64,000 nucleotides of DNA. Origin: Sympetrum striolatum. Taxonomy: Eukaryota > Arthropoda > Insecta > Odonata > Libellulidae. This document shows positions 45,421-57,475 of the stretch, piece by piece; position 1 is the first letter of the stretch, and each line of letters begins with the position of its first letter. A program made the translations under genes and the position numbers. The notes below the pieces were generated by a model. That model was not told the DNA's origin, did not search any database, and saw only the letters and a list, made by a program, of their open reading frames with translations. The DNA is taken from contig OX388350.1 of assembly GCA_947579665.1 (NCBI GenBank), forward strand, positions 37,543,393-37,607,392. The letters are read 5' to 3'.

Positions 45421-45689
45421 GCTCGTTATCCCATTCATTTAATAAATTTAGAAAAACTACACCTTCCTCTTCTTAGCAGAATTATGTATACCTGATATAT
45501 TTATTAACTCACTACCTTTCTAATATTTGGCAAAAATTTTAAATCGTAGTTTCCTACGTCGCACAGCACTTCGTTTCCTTCGTCATATAATCAATTATTT
45601 TGAACGCTTACGGGAATATGAAGAAAGATACACCGAAGCCTTCGTATACAGAAAGAATATATTTTGTATTTCATTTGTTCGACGATGAT

Positions 45690-45960
45690 GGAATATCAAG
45701 AAGGGGGAGGGCTTCAGGGAAATCAAGTTTCAAAAAGAAAAGAGGCTGTTAAGGAATGAAATGGCAAATGTATGACTCGTCCCAAAGGAATCGGAAACCG
45801 AAAAGAAGCGAGAGTATGATGCAGAGAAAATCGAGATGCTTGAGAGCGAAATCCTCAGAGGGAAGATAAAAGGAAATAAGATGCTGGATTCATTGCGGGG
45901 AATATGTAGAGGATAAAAGGGCGAGATACCTCAGTGAAGGGAAAGTGAAACCTTAAAAGA
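45690..45960 (+). other. Purine-rich strand domain
   Basis: Plus strand dominated by G and A (AAGGGGGAGGGCTTCAGGG, AAAGGGCGAGATACC). No long frame of interest. Confidence 0.5.
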
Positions 45961-47464
45961 TAAGGAAATTGCCGTATCTGCCTATTTATGAGGCTTGTTA
46001 TAGAATCTTTAACGGTTATTGTAACATCAACTTAGCTACGAATGGTAATGGGAGCTTTAATAATGAGCCTTTAAAGCTGTCTGTTATATCCTATTGAGAT
46101 ATAAAAAAACAGGAAGGAAACCAAATGTTAGCCTCTTAAATTCCCTTTTACGATTCATTTATTAATCTCATGGGGAAATATAATTCACTGAAATCATCCT
46201 TGATATTGCTATCACGTATGATATTAGCGATGTTTGTATGAGACGATTTGTATTTAGTTATGAAATGGAAGAAAGCTCATTGTAATATGAAAGGTGTATT
46301 GAATAAAGTTAATTAGTCAATAGTAATGGCAACATTATGATATAATGATTAGTCGTGTGGTAATATTATGATTAATACATTAACTTATGAGTAAGTGCTG
46401 AATTAGTGATGGAAAAATATAAAATTATTAGTATTAACGCATTTGTTTTTTTTTAAGTGTTGGTGAGTTAAAATATTACTATTGATGATGCTTGTTTTTC
46501 CATATTGTTTCTATTTTACTAGTTTCTCTTTTATGTTGTATCATTTCTATTCACTACAAGACGATAATTATTATAGTTGCTTGTACATATTATGACCATC
46601 ATTGTATGATAGTTTCATTTATTCAAACTCTGCCACCTAGTGCAAACCTATTTGAGGATTTATGTATTAGTAATAAAAATAATAGGAATAATAAATTTTT
46701 CATTGTAATATAGCTACGAATTAATAAGATAAAGGATATATTTCATTATATTCAGTCAATTTTAAACTTCAAAGAGTACAGATTCTCTTCAAAGTGAAGG
46801 AAAGTTAGTTTTAAAAGGAAAGAAAAAGAAACATAAAGTCAAAAAAAGTTTTGTATTACTCTGCATTATTCTGAGACGGGAATAATAAATTACTCTACAT
46901 CCTATCAATTTCTTTTTCTTGTGAAATGAGATATCTATTAATAATTTCTCCTGGACTATTTTCATTTTTAATGCAGTTTTTCAAGTTTTCAATCTAAAGT
47001 AAATATAAACGAATTAATGATTTTCCGCAAGAAGGATAGAAATGACTCACTTTTACAACCATCATTTAGATTTCATAGGATTAATGTGGTTTAATTAAGA
47101 AATAACTGACCCTTGTTAAGGAAAATATATATTTTACAGATATGAAAGCAAGTTTTTGTATTTGTTTCTATTTCCTTACGTTTTTAGTCATTTTGTAGTC
47201 TGTTAAACCCCATCACTTATAGGCAATGGGAATTTTGTATGATATTCTTATTATTGTTAGCTCTGAATAATATTGAGTAAGTTATCTTCGTATAAATTAA
47301 GGGGACTCCCGATGGGATTAGTTTAGGTAGTTAATTTGGATATGATTTTATACTGTAGTGAGTGGATTCATCTATTGTTATTTGTTTTAATGTGATGTTT
47401 ATGCATATAAAGTCGATATTAAATGGTGAATATTGACAACTATTTTTATTTTTATTCTCACCAG
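45961..47464. other. AT-rich stretch, possible intron
   Basis: No supported feature. It ends in a strong acceptor tract (TATTTTTATTTTTATTCTC then ACCAG at 47460-47464). Confidence 0.35.
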
Positions 47465-47586
47465 GAGAGCAAAAGGAATGCTTGAGATAAGAGAGACCGA
47501 TGAAACGGTTGAAGAAGCTGATTGGTTTCCATTAAGTTCAAATTGTGCATTCTGCAAGAGATGACATCATCGTATCTCAACAAAAG
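47465..47586 (+). other. Orphan exon with strong splice sites
   Basis: 122 bp bounded by a near-consensus acceptor (T-rich tract, CACCAG, ending 47464) and a near-consensus donor (AAAAG then GTAAGAAA from 47587). It is richer in G and purines than the AT-rich DNA on both sides. One frame is open from the acceptor for 32 codons and reads RAKGMLEIRETDETVEEADW followed by 12 more residues ending CAFCKR, then TGA at 47562-47564, 22 bases before the donor. It could be the coding end plus start of the 3' untranslated region, an untranslated exon, or a long non-coding RNA exon. No partner exon is recognisable nearby. Confidence 0.45.
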
Positions 47587-50219
47587 GTAAGAAACTCTGA
47601 CTTTGATGTATTCCACTGGAAAATGCAAATTGTTTTAAGTAATGAATTCAGGATGATGATACGAACAGCATAATTACTTTTTGTATATTAGTAGCATTCC
47701 TTTCACTCTCTTTATGTGATTAGTTATACATCTAAATTATATTAAAAATATGCATCGTCCGTTTTAGTGAGTTTATAAATTTTATGATGGTGTGATTTAC
47801 AATTTTAATCTACGCTCACTATTTTAGAAGTAGAATATTAACTTAATCAACGGTTTAAAGTAAATTCTGCTGAAATATGTATTGAGATCGATATTTTCTT
47901 CAATGACATTTCATTTACAAGCTAGAAAGAACACCCGAGTTCGCAGGAAATATCGATGTATCTCTTTTAAAAGAAATGGACTTCTCTGAAGCACGAATAC
48001 AATATTTCGTAATCCTATATCGTATCATATACTCATATATCAAGATATATTAATTTTGCTCGAAGTAATATACATCTCACGAAATTAACTTAAAATTTGC
48101 TCATTAGATCATTTTATATACAATTTCTTATGGTGCATACCAGGAAATTGAATCAGCAATAAATAGTATGAAGGTAAGATACTCCACGGAATGAAAGAGG
48201 ATAGGTTCAGACAGAGTTTGTCAATGTCGGATTCGACGCGCAAAGTCCTAAATCGACGGAAGATTGAAAATAAGGCGATGAAACAGAATTGGCAGATGTA
48301 GCTCTATAATTTATTTTTCGGAGATCGGTTTACTTTGAGAGGGTAAAACTTTTCCGATGCTTGAAAACAGGCAAGTGACACAGTGAGAGGTGAATGCAGA
48401 AGCGAAGGGAAACGTGTTCTAGGAATTGGAAATATTGGGATCGGTTCTCGGGAGCGTAGGACGTGACGTCTTGGGGCGTAAATAAATATCACAGCTCGGA
48501 GAAGATCGCTTTCGGTGAGCGGCGCAGGAATTGATTGATTGCACCGAAGTGATATACCAAGCAGTTGAAGGCTGAGTCACGGTACTGCCCAATATGGAGT
48601 AAACTTGAAGAAGACAAAGTTGACATTTCCTTAACAGTGATAGACATACTAGAAAAAATAGATTTTTTTTAGAACAGATGTTTATATACATAAATCTTTA
48701 CTCAGCAACGTACGTAGTTACATAAGCGCAATTAATTTTACTCGAATGCATCTAAAAGAGAAAAGAAGTTTTAGTCGTATTCTTGCCGGAAAACATCACT
48801 TTAGGATGGAGATATTTATGTATTCTTAAAAGAGATAGAAATACTAAAACAAGAATAGATCAATTACGGAACAGTTGTTTTTGTACTTATATACTCCGGA
48901 TCGTACTTAATTAAGTTGAAGTTATTAATTGTACTTGAATGTAACCTAAAGAGAAATGGAGTTCTAGTTGGAAATTTGTCACTTCTTTCGGTGAAAAATT
49001 CATAATTTTAAAGATGAATATCTTAAATTTATTATAGCGCTCCCTAACATTGGCGCTTTGCTGCCTAACCCATTGCCACGACCATGACCATACCACTACC
49101 ATTATTTATACTATACTATAAATATAAATAAATATATATTATATAGATTGTAATTAGTTTTGCCTTTGGTGGAAGCTGTCCCGGGTTTTATTCCTGGTGG
49201 GAGCTGATTTGCGAAATGGCCTAAGCTGTCGAAGCACTTTTAATAATACTAATTCTGTAATTAGTTTTGAACCCGTTGGAGATATATATTTAATAGTAAA
49301 CAACCAAAGTGAGGATTTCGGACGGATCAGACTATATTCAAACTTTACGAATAAAAATCCGCGTAATATTCATGGGCTTCTTTGTTTGGCTGTGTCGGTG
49401 ATAAATCAGATGAGCGATAAGAAATAATGAACACAAGAATTTATTTTACTAGGAAAAGACTATAATTGGAATTTTCTTAGCTAATTAATTTTTTGTCACC
49501 TCTACAAATAGGCCGGGTGGTAATCGCTGTTGAATGGAGAATATGAAATTGAAAAACGCTGCCTGGCATTCACAATAGTCGGGAAACCAACACTTCTCGA
49601 ACGCAGTGCAAAACAATTATATTAAAATATATTTACAAATACGATGTGGGAATTCAAATATTTTATATAGTAATATTATTTACGATATAAATTCATCTTA
49701 AGCTATGTGCAATATGGTTCAATTCACAATACAAAATGTTTTGAGGTTAAAATTTTAGATAATCGTTTAAATTATAGCCATAAAATAATAATTACAAGAA
49801 AAAGGAATAGGTTCAAAACCTTCAGTAGATAAATCGATCTATTCCGCTATCCCCTAATTCAGTACTGGAAATCTGGAAAATTTTGTTTTTTCGTTTCAGA
49901 GTGAATACTTTATATTTGTGGTCGATTGTCCAGAAGTAATAAAGTTGAAATTATAAGATCAGAAAGTTCAACGAGTAAACTGAATAATACAACGTAAATT
50001 TTTTGTAAGATTTTAAAAATTGTTCAAACCTGTGAAGACTTTTACTAATTTATCTAATTTGAAGTATGATACAATACATTCTTCCCATTCAAATCTCGTC
50101 AAATTCCACCATTTTTTGAAGACTAAAACTAAAATTCCTCACTTAAATACTATGCAATATTCTCTGCGCATTCATATCTCCTCAAATTCTGCCTTTTCTG
50201 GATTATCATTCAAATCCTC
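47587..50219. other. Gene-free stretch, possible intron
   Basis: AT-rich. 48340-48620 has higher GC and minus-strand open frames (62 and 90 codons) without known motif. 49030-49090 has GCGCTCCCTAACATTGGCGC, a small inverted GCGC pair. No supported gene. Confidence 0.35.
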
Positions 50220-50650
50220 CGTCCTGCAGAGCGATAGCGTCTCACACATCCGAGCCTTAAAGGAGGTCCCCCTGAATCCAATCACTACCTCCCACACACA
50301 GAAGATGTTACCGAGACAGGATGTCCCTTCGGCGGGATCTATCCGTGATCTCCCCCGAGCCAATACACTCCCCCGGAAGTGAGAAAATAAAGGCGGAAAG
50401 AGTTGAAGTCGACGCCGGCGGGAGAAAACGAGGTGTGGAGGAGGGAACGGAGCAATGCCGACATGAAAGGGCACCAGGAGTCCCCTGGGGTGCGGATGGC
50501 GGGTGTTTGCGGTGGAAGGGGTTTGGGGTTCTCCCCAATATTCCTCTGGGGCAAAGACGGTTTCGGAAGAGAGGAGCGCAAAAGAAAAGAAGTCCCTCCG
50601 AGGTTGCTCATCTTCTCCCTCGGCGGTGCGTGAGCCCCTCTCGCTTCTTG
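50220..50650. other. GC-rich, CpG-containing block
   Basis: The most GC-rich segment of the window, with many CpG (GTCGACGCCGGCGGGAG at 50409-50425) and long open frames on both strands (plus 50321-50695, 124 codons; minus 50172-50474, 100 codons). High GC alone lengthens open frames, so these do not prove a gene. A promoter-associated island or a first exon is possible. I see no TATA box or initiator that would decide it. Confidence 0.35.
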
Positions 50651-50802
50651 GATATGTTTCCTTTTTTTTGGACTTTGTTTCTTGAATCTAGTTAAGTTGA
50701 TGGAGTGACTGATTTGGAGGTACCTTTTTTACGAATATCTGACAATTTTTCGAAAATGTATTTTTGACGTACTGCAAATATGTGTTCAAATTTGTTACTA
50801 TA

Positions 50803-51030
50803 AGGACTTTATCAAGGTTAGATAGACACTGAAAAATCTCTTGTTCCATCTAACCCTTCGTCAGTAATATTATAAACATAAAAAGTTGCGTTTAGGTGAA
50901 TAGAAATAGTGAGGAAAACTTTATATGGATTGAATATAAAATATCCTAAGGTGTAATCTTAGGAAAAAAGATCCACTGCAGGAAAACACTCACAAAGAAG
51001 GGGGGTGAAAAAACCTGCGCAAACCTACTG
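50803..51030 (-). mobile_element. LINE 3' tail, copy 4
   Basis: Shares GGACTTTATCAAGGTTAGAT near the 3' end, TCTTGTTCCATCTAACCC (50838-50855), TCCTAAGGTGTAATCTTAGG, CCACTGCAGGAAAACACTCA and GAAGGGGGGTGAAAAAACCT with copy 3. The A/T tail is worn. Sense strand minus. More of the same element may extend to about 51640, where a minus-strand frame resembles part of a LINE protein. Confidence 0.8.
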
Positions 51031-51454
51031 ATAGAACAAGTTAAAACATGTAAAACAAAGCTGTGTATAAGATGGAAATTAAAAAAGCAATACTATGAAT
51101 TATATAATATTATGAGTACTAACTCGGATGATCCAGGACACGGGATGTGAATCTTTAATTAGGTGATTAATATACAAAGGATATATTTAATAAATAAGTT
51201 CAGAAAACTTACGATAGGAGAAACAATGTGCTAACCATAACTGTAGGCTTATCCAATCCCATTGGTAAATCATGGTGCAATTTAAAAGATAGCAACGTAA
51301 GCATACAATACACTTAGTGTTGTATTTGGGAATTAGAAACAGGACAACGAAAGCGTTACGTTTTTGAATAATCGCTTAGATAAATCAGTTAGTGCTACTC
51401 AGATGCTTCAGGATGCAGGATGGGAATCTTTAGAAGATAGATGTTTCAAGAAAA

Positions 51455-51640
51455 TTAGGTTGTCATAAGATGTAACTGATATAATGCGACCTCCTGTTCT
51501 ATAATCCGTTCTGATAATGCGAGGAATTTCAGGGAAATTAATGCTAGAACGAATCGATTCAAGATTGGGAAAATAGATCCATAGTGCTTACACCGTCTGC
51601 ACACACCGAAAAGCGGTTTGCAGAGTCCTTGTATAGACAA
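51455..51640 (-). pseudogene. Possible LINE ORF remnant upstream of tail copy 4
   Basis: A 61-codon minus-strand frame lying on the 5' side of LINE tail copy 4, in the position expected for the end of the reverse-transcriptase ORF. Its segments LCKPLFGVC and ILNRFVLALISLKF faintly resemble the LINE region usually written L-x-RP-x-LEY-x-x-x-W...Q-x-x-FLRFISFK. The resemblance is weak, and the catalytic core is not visible. Confidence 0.25.
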
Positions 51641-51659
51641 CTTAAAGAGAGAAATATCT

Positions 51660-54300
51660 AGGGAGCTCTTTCCAAGGAATTCTTAATCTACATTTTCCTG
51701 TTATCGAAGTAAGGATTGAGAAAGTTTTTATTTGCCTTAGAATTTAAATGATTTATTCAAATATTTACAATATTTTGATCTTGTTAGAATTAAGTACGAT
51801 CATATTTTTAGCCCTTGCAAAATAATGTTCCCCTGAAGTTTACAGTCAAAAGAACATAGAAAAGTATTAATTGAATCTTTAGCGATGTTCAAAGTAGTTC
51901 CGATCTAATTAGGATAAACATGTTTATAAATATTCATTGAAGTTTAGAGAAAAAGCCAGCAAAGCAATATATAAAATCATCAGATACATTAAGTTAAAAT
52001 ACTCATACTCATACGAATGGCTCTGCATGTAAATGTATATAATGGATGGAAATTTTTCTTTATTAATTGATGTGAATATATAAAATTTTATCTCAGTCTA
52101 GTTATTTACCATACTGAACTATATTATATTATAGGAATTTACTTATAGTACATGAGCATCTCTTTTGTGGTCGACGGAGCCATTAAGATAAATCTAAAAT
52201 GGGTAGCGGTCAAGATTAAGTTCTAAGAGGCATTAGAAGTTCTAACTGCATAGCCGCTAATTAAAGATTCACTGTTAGGGAAGGCTAACTCAATTCCATA
52301 GGGTAAAGTCTTTAGTATGGCAGATTTCTAATCTTTAAATTGACCACTAAGTAACACCGTAGGGATGTGGGTACCTCCAAAGGTAGCTTAATGCAGCGGC
52401 ACCAAATTAAAGTACGCCGTGGAGGTGAATCGGATAAAAAAGATGATAACCTCAGATTGCCATTTTCGTTCTGCAGTAATACTCACCTTTTCGTAATCTC
52501 TTCAAATGAGCTAATGCACGATTCGTATAAATGAGATCTTGGAATCATATGCCGGGAGCCTCTCAGAAATTGGTACATTCGCAAAAAGGCGGAGAGAGAG
52601 ATAAAAGGAAAGATATCGAGGCGACTGAAATGAGATTTCCTTTTCGGGGGAAAAGTTTTGAAAACGCGGAAGATTGGGACTTCCGGGCAAAGAGGAAGGT
52701 GTGGGGAGAGGAAGGGAGACGTGGAGGAGCGAGGTCTTCTTTGGTTGCTCGTCAAATAGTGATCAGAAGAAATTTAGGAAATGAAGGAGGAGGTAAGAGG
52801 TGCGAAGAGGAACACGTTGGTTTGGAAGGGTTGCTCCAATATCAAAGGGTTACTATAGAAAGTGAGGTCACAGAGAAGGGAATATGGAGTAGATGGAGCT
52901 TCTAAGTGAAACATACATTTTTTATTAAATCAACTGACTTAGGAGTTACTTTCTGGAATTTGAAGTATGTAGATTTGGCTTGAAAGTTTTATTTCCATAC
53001 TTTTGTTTAAGTTTTAACGAAATATTTTTAGCGTAATTCTCATTTCTGTTACATCGCTTCATCAAATTAATGAATTTCGATTGTAGTACATAAATATTTG
53101 GTGCTAGTTACTGACATTTAACCATAAGGTTATTTATGTGTTCAGTCCAGCATATTTAGTGCATAAAAATATAAGATTTATATACATAAGAATATTAGGA
53201 TATAAATTAGATGAATCTTCCTGTGTAGATATTAGATTCGATCATAGTGTATGGATATTAGAAGAAATGTCGGTGATTGTTACTGATATTGTACATTCAG
53301 TAACAATCAGAAATCATTCATATATGATGATATTTCCGCGGATAGATTATTAGTTCTATTGCAATTTGATACCTATATGTATATTTTTTTTGATAATTGG
53401 TAGGAAATAATTATCTATTTGAAATATAAATTGACATTTAGAATAATATAATTTAACTTGGTAAATATCTGATTGAAATTCAGCTTGGATAACATGTATG
53501 ATATAAAACGCTCCGTATTTGTAAGTTTCCACGAATTCCTAGGAGAAAACTTTCTGGGAATGGGATTTATTTTTAAATAGCAAAAATCAAGAATACTTGC
53601 ACTACTTGTACTAAATTTATCGCATCCCTAATTAAAATTATATAAAACATTTTCGGTTTATGAGTAAAACACAGACATCAAAGCTTAGATGGGAGTTACG
53701 AAAACGGTAGAATGAGTTCTTAGAAACGCAGAGAGGATAATTGCTTGCCCAAGCCAGGGAAATAAAAGAAGTAATTCATTAAAGAGCCGGAAAACGTATC
53801 CCAAGGCTTAAATCAAGCATGAGAAAGGAATAAAAAGGGTTACCTTTTTCAGTGTTTTTTTTTTCAATAGGGTCACGAATATCACCAGAAAAAGTTGGGC
53901 ATTAAAAGTTGTTCAGCTCTTTTCGTATTTTAGCACCTCCGTCTAATTTCCTTTGAAAGATTTGATTACATTTCTAATTTATTCCTCGAAAAGAACTTGA
54001 AGTACGAATAACTGCGTCCTCGTTTCTATTTACTTAAATCTGAATGAAATTTCATTAATTTTTCATTTTAACCATGGAATTTCCTCGTAGAGTTTTATTC
54101 AAGGTTTTCTGAATCGTGAAGACGTATTCAATAAATATTTCGTCTGAACATAACTCTGATAAAGAAAACTGTCAGATAGCAAATCTTTACTCGTATATAC
54201 ACCAAATCCCCTATCCATTGAGAAATACACTCTGATTCTAAATTATGGTCACAGTTAATATTCGAATAATCATAATGCTTTGTTAGAGAAATAGATTTTA
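51660..54300. other. Gene-free stretch with purine-rich block
   Basis: 52560-52900 is purine-rich on the plus strand with a 124-codon R/E/G-rich frame, probably a composition effect. 52140-52440 is less AT-rich and contains ACACCGTAGGGATGTGGGTA and GGTAGCTTAATGCAGCGGC blocks, which I could not assign. A perfect 12-bp hairpin lies at 53275-53308. Confidence 0.35.
53275..53308. repeat. Perfect 12-bp hairpin
   Basis: GATTGTTACTGA (53275-53286) pairs exactly with TCAGTAACAATC (53297-53308), loop 10. Confidence 0.65.
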
Positions 54301-54307
54301 AAACTAA

Positions 54308-55109
54308 TTGAAATCCAAAAAATTTTTTAGCTCGAGATTTCTAGATGAAAGTCGACAAATAACTTACTCGCTGACCAGCCCTACATTACCCTATATAGGC
54401 AAGGCTCAATGGGAGCTAATGGACATGTTATCCCACGCTGGGAACAGCTGGTCACGCTTTGCATCTTTCTCTTACACTGCCTTGAGGCAATCAAAATCCT
54501 GTGATCCTCACCCTTTGGCCATCAAACACTTCGTTGATGCGAAGCTGATAGAGGATTAACTCCACGATGTGAAAGCGTTATTTAAATTTTCATACAAAAT
54601 TCACGCAATTTCCCTATTTGCGAAAGGGTCGGATCGTTGCGGAAAATTCAAAACTCTTAAAAATCAACGCATTTTACGTCGGTACATAGGGAAGCCATTA
54701 CGGAGGTATTGTGGCTGAGGTGCTGTTGATCGAAAGGCAATTACTTGGTCCATCATCATGGCCGTCATCTAGCGCCACCCTAATGTCCAGGGCTTATGGC
54801 CTACGCGGTGTATGTTTATGGGTGGAAACACATCAAAGGTGCTATTCTGATCCTTGCTTGCGTGGAAAGAAGCCCACTTACCAAATCCATTCCGGCTACA
54901 TTACCTTCGATTAATTAATGGGAAAATTGTGTCCGAGCGCGTATAAACCCGCTTCAATGAGGAAAAAGTACAGTTGCGATGGAGTGACTGTGAGAAAGTG
55001 TTTTAACGCAGTAGATTGTGACGACGCGACGTTAGACAATGCACTGCCAACTAAACTTGTAAATGTTAGGGCATCACTGCACAGATTTAAATTACTCATG
55101 CTTAGTTAG
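54308..55109 (+). pseudogene. Cluster of three open frames, possible decayed ORF
   Basis: Three plus-strand frames follow one another with short gaps: 54308-54559, 54711-54914 and 54918-55109. Composition is less AT-biased than the surroundings, and codons show a fair share of G/C third positions. All standard amino-acid classes are represented, without low-complexity runs. I recognise no domain. A minus-strand frame (54911-55099) overlaps the third. It could be the remains of a transposon or gene ORF broken by stops, or chance. Confidence 0.2.
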
Positions 55110-57069
55110 CTGTAACAGTGATTTTGAAAATGAACTATAAAGTTTTATTCTTGTAATTCAAAACTAGTGAACTTGAAAATACACTTATTTTCACGATCTG
55201 ATTTCTCAATACATTCATACTATTTCAAAATCACGATGGCTTCATTTAGTTTCATAGTTTTTAGAATTATTGATTTTTTGATCTGTGTCGAAATGGTATA
55301 AGAATGTAATTTAATTCGACAGTAAAATGCGATATTTAATTTTATTTTGTTTTAATCTTTTCCTTACTGTTAAGCCCAAATCAAACCAAACCTGGTTTAT
55401 TTTTTCGTAACAAGTTGTCATTTTGAATTCCAGTTTGTGTACTGCTAACACATATTAGGTATATTTTATAATTTATATTAAAGGAAGTAAACTAGCATTT
55501 TATTATTATAGTAATTTGATGTAAAACACTAATATCCTGCCTCTTGCAAACTTAAAAAATGTTCAACTTGCAATGGGATATTACAGATTAACTTCGAGTT
55601 TTTAATTTTAATTATGTTTAATTTTGATGTATACGCACATATTTATTTAGTTTTACTCATTATCTCGCATTGTAATCGAGAGAATATATTATTGAAGGAT
55701 ACTACTGCAGTTAGAAATTTAAGCTTCATAAATTCTAACAGAAATTTTGAAATTAATTTGCAAAACCCAATCCTTTTTATATGAAAGTAATTAAGGCCTA
55801 ATATAAAAGTAATTTGTAAGTTTCGTGATTTCGTAAGTTTTATATGATAGAGTTATTTCAGCGACGTAAGACAATTGAATAAATATCTCGGATCTCCTTT
55901 TGCGTGTCACGGAGAGAAGGAGAGGAGCAGGTGTAATGCGGGGTAAAGATCGTAAGAAAGGAGAAGGTAAATGAAGGATAATAAGGTCGAAGGGAAAGGA
56001 GGAAGAAAACGAGTCCCTTGGGAATGCCGGGCTTATGATTTAGAGGGATAAGAGAAAAAGGAAAAGGGATATGAGACGAATGTGTCAGGGAGAAGAGATA
56101 GAGCAAAAGTTGTCGGCTCGGCATATGGAAGGGCTGAAATGAGAAAAGGCTGAGGAGATAAATTTTGTAGAATGTGTTTCCGTAAGGAAAACTTTTTGCC
56201 TCTAGAAAATTATGTTGATAGCTTACAACAGTAGTTACTGCAGATCTTTTTTTAGTGCTCCAATCTATATCGATCAATGGGGAAATTAATTCAAAACATA
56301 CGAATTTTTTCGTTTAAAAAGTACATGAAAAGGAACAAAACATTTTATCACTATACTGAAGATTTCAGTAGGCTCAATTTTTCACTCAAAAGTGAAGTCA
56401 CAACTTAAAATCGGATTACCCTTGCGCTTACAATACTTTAAGTGGTGATGTAGTCAGGGAAGAGTTTGGGAGTTAAACCCTCGCACTAGGGTCCCTCCCA
56501 ACCCCCCAAAACCACACAAGAAATCCTTCACAAGAAATCCCCTAGAGGCATAGGCGAAAGATCTTTTTGGTCTTTAAAACTTTTCGAAAGACACATATGG
56601 GGAACTATCTCTGAGGAACAAGTCACAAGCTCAAGTCACTGCCGATGACATTATTTCATGTCTCACTGATAAGATAAGAAAATTAAATATCAGGCTGTTA
56701 AATTTTAATCAATAAAAATCTTTTAATCAATTTCAAATCAAAATGATTCTTAATATAAAATATCATGAATTATTGTTACTTAAAGTAAGCTCCATATAAA
56801 GTGCAGTGTTATAGGTAAAAATTAACTTTTTCTTTTGGTCTTAACTCTCCCGCTGATTTTTTTTCTGGTTGGGACAGTGCTTTCAGTGTCCCATGAGCAT
56901 CGGCAATTTCTAATAGTACAAGCCCACTTTTTAAATTACCAAGAATAAATTTGTAGGCATATTTATAATTGCGTAGCATTTGTTCTCACTCCTTAATCTT
57001 CTGAATCGAATTAGCTTCTAATCACTATCATGTAAGTGAAATCCTAAAGGTGAAATGATGGAGATGAAA
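55110..57069. other. Gene-free stretch with purine-rich domain
   Basis: 55877-56160 is the purine-rich domain whose left border resembles that at 42441. It yields a 139-codon minus-strand frame that I reject. 56465-56502 contains an imperfect hairpin (TTGGGAG...CTCCCAA). The rest is AT-rich. Confidence 0.4.
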
Positions 57070-57475
57070 CGGTGACGAATTCAAGACTCGAATCCTAATC
57101 TCAATCTTATCGAGGTGCATGCTCTAACCCAGAGGTTCCAACCATTTTAGATTCCTTTGTTGACACGCACCCGTGTGGGGGACCCCTTATTACGCATGAT
57201 AAGGAATACATCCTGATATTTTTCTATCACATATTCGGAAATCGTGGATACAGGCTGTTTGTGTATCTCACACACATTAACATTAACCCAGAAAATTTGC
57301 TGTTTCAGATAATTTTTGAATACTTTTCACATAATTATTTAATAACATAATTATAATAAATATATTTTTATCATACGTAATCAATCCTAAACTCTCTGGA
57401 GAAGTTCCTGTACTCCAAAATGCTGTGGGTATCCCTGCTCTAACCAATTGAGATATGTCGCCGAATAGTCTCAAT
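57070..57475 (-). repeat. tRNA-derived SINE interrupted by a hAT MITE
   Basis: 57070-57129 and 57438-57475 are the two parts of one tRNA-like sequence on the minus strand. The right part contains TATCTCAATTGGTTAGAG (D-arm and A box). The left part continues GCATGCACCTCGATAAG and then the B box AGGATTCGAGTC. Bridging the 308-bp insertion, with one copy of the 8-bp duplication removed, gives the tRNA-like spacing. Acceptor pairing is poor, so a SINE or tRNA pseudogene rather than a live tRNA. Confidence 0.8.
57130..57437. mobile_element. hAT-type MITE nested in a tRNA-like element
   Basis: 308 bp with ends CAGAGGTTCCAACC (left) and CAGGGATACCCA (right, minus strand), flanked by the exact octamer CTCTAACC (57122-57129 and 57438-57445). 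An 8-bp duplication and CAGNG ends mark the hAT superfamily. Its target is similar to that of the 29342 element (CTCTAAAA), but the two share little internal sequence, so they are different families. Non-coding. Confidence 0.92.

Noticed and set aside
52140..52440. Segment with GGTAGCTTAATGC, considered as rRNA or a TIR element
   Set aside because: The match to rRNA is limited to a few bases and no convincing terminal inverted repeats were found.
55858..56277. 139-codon minus-strand frame
   Set aside because: Lies in the purine-rich domain at 55877-56160, same reasoning.
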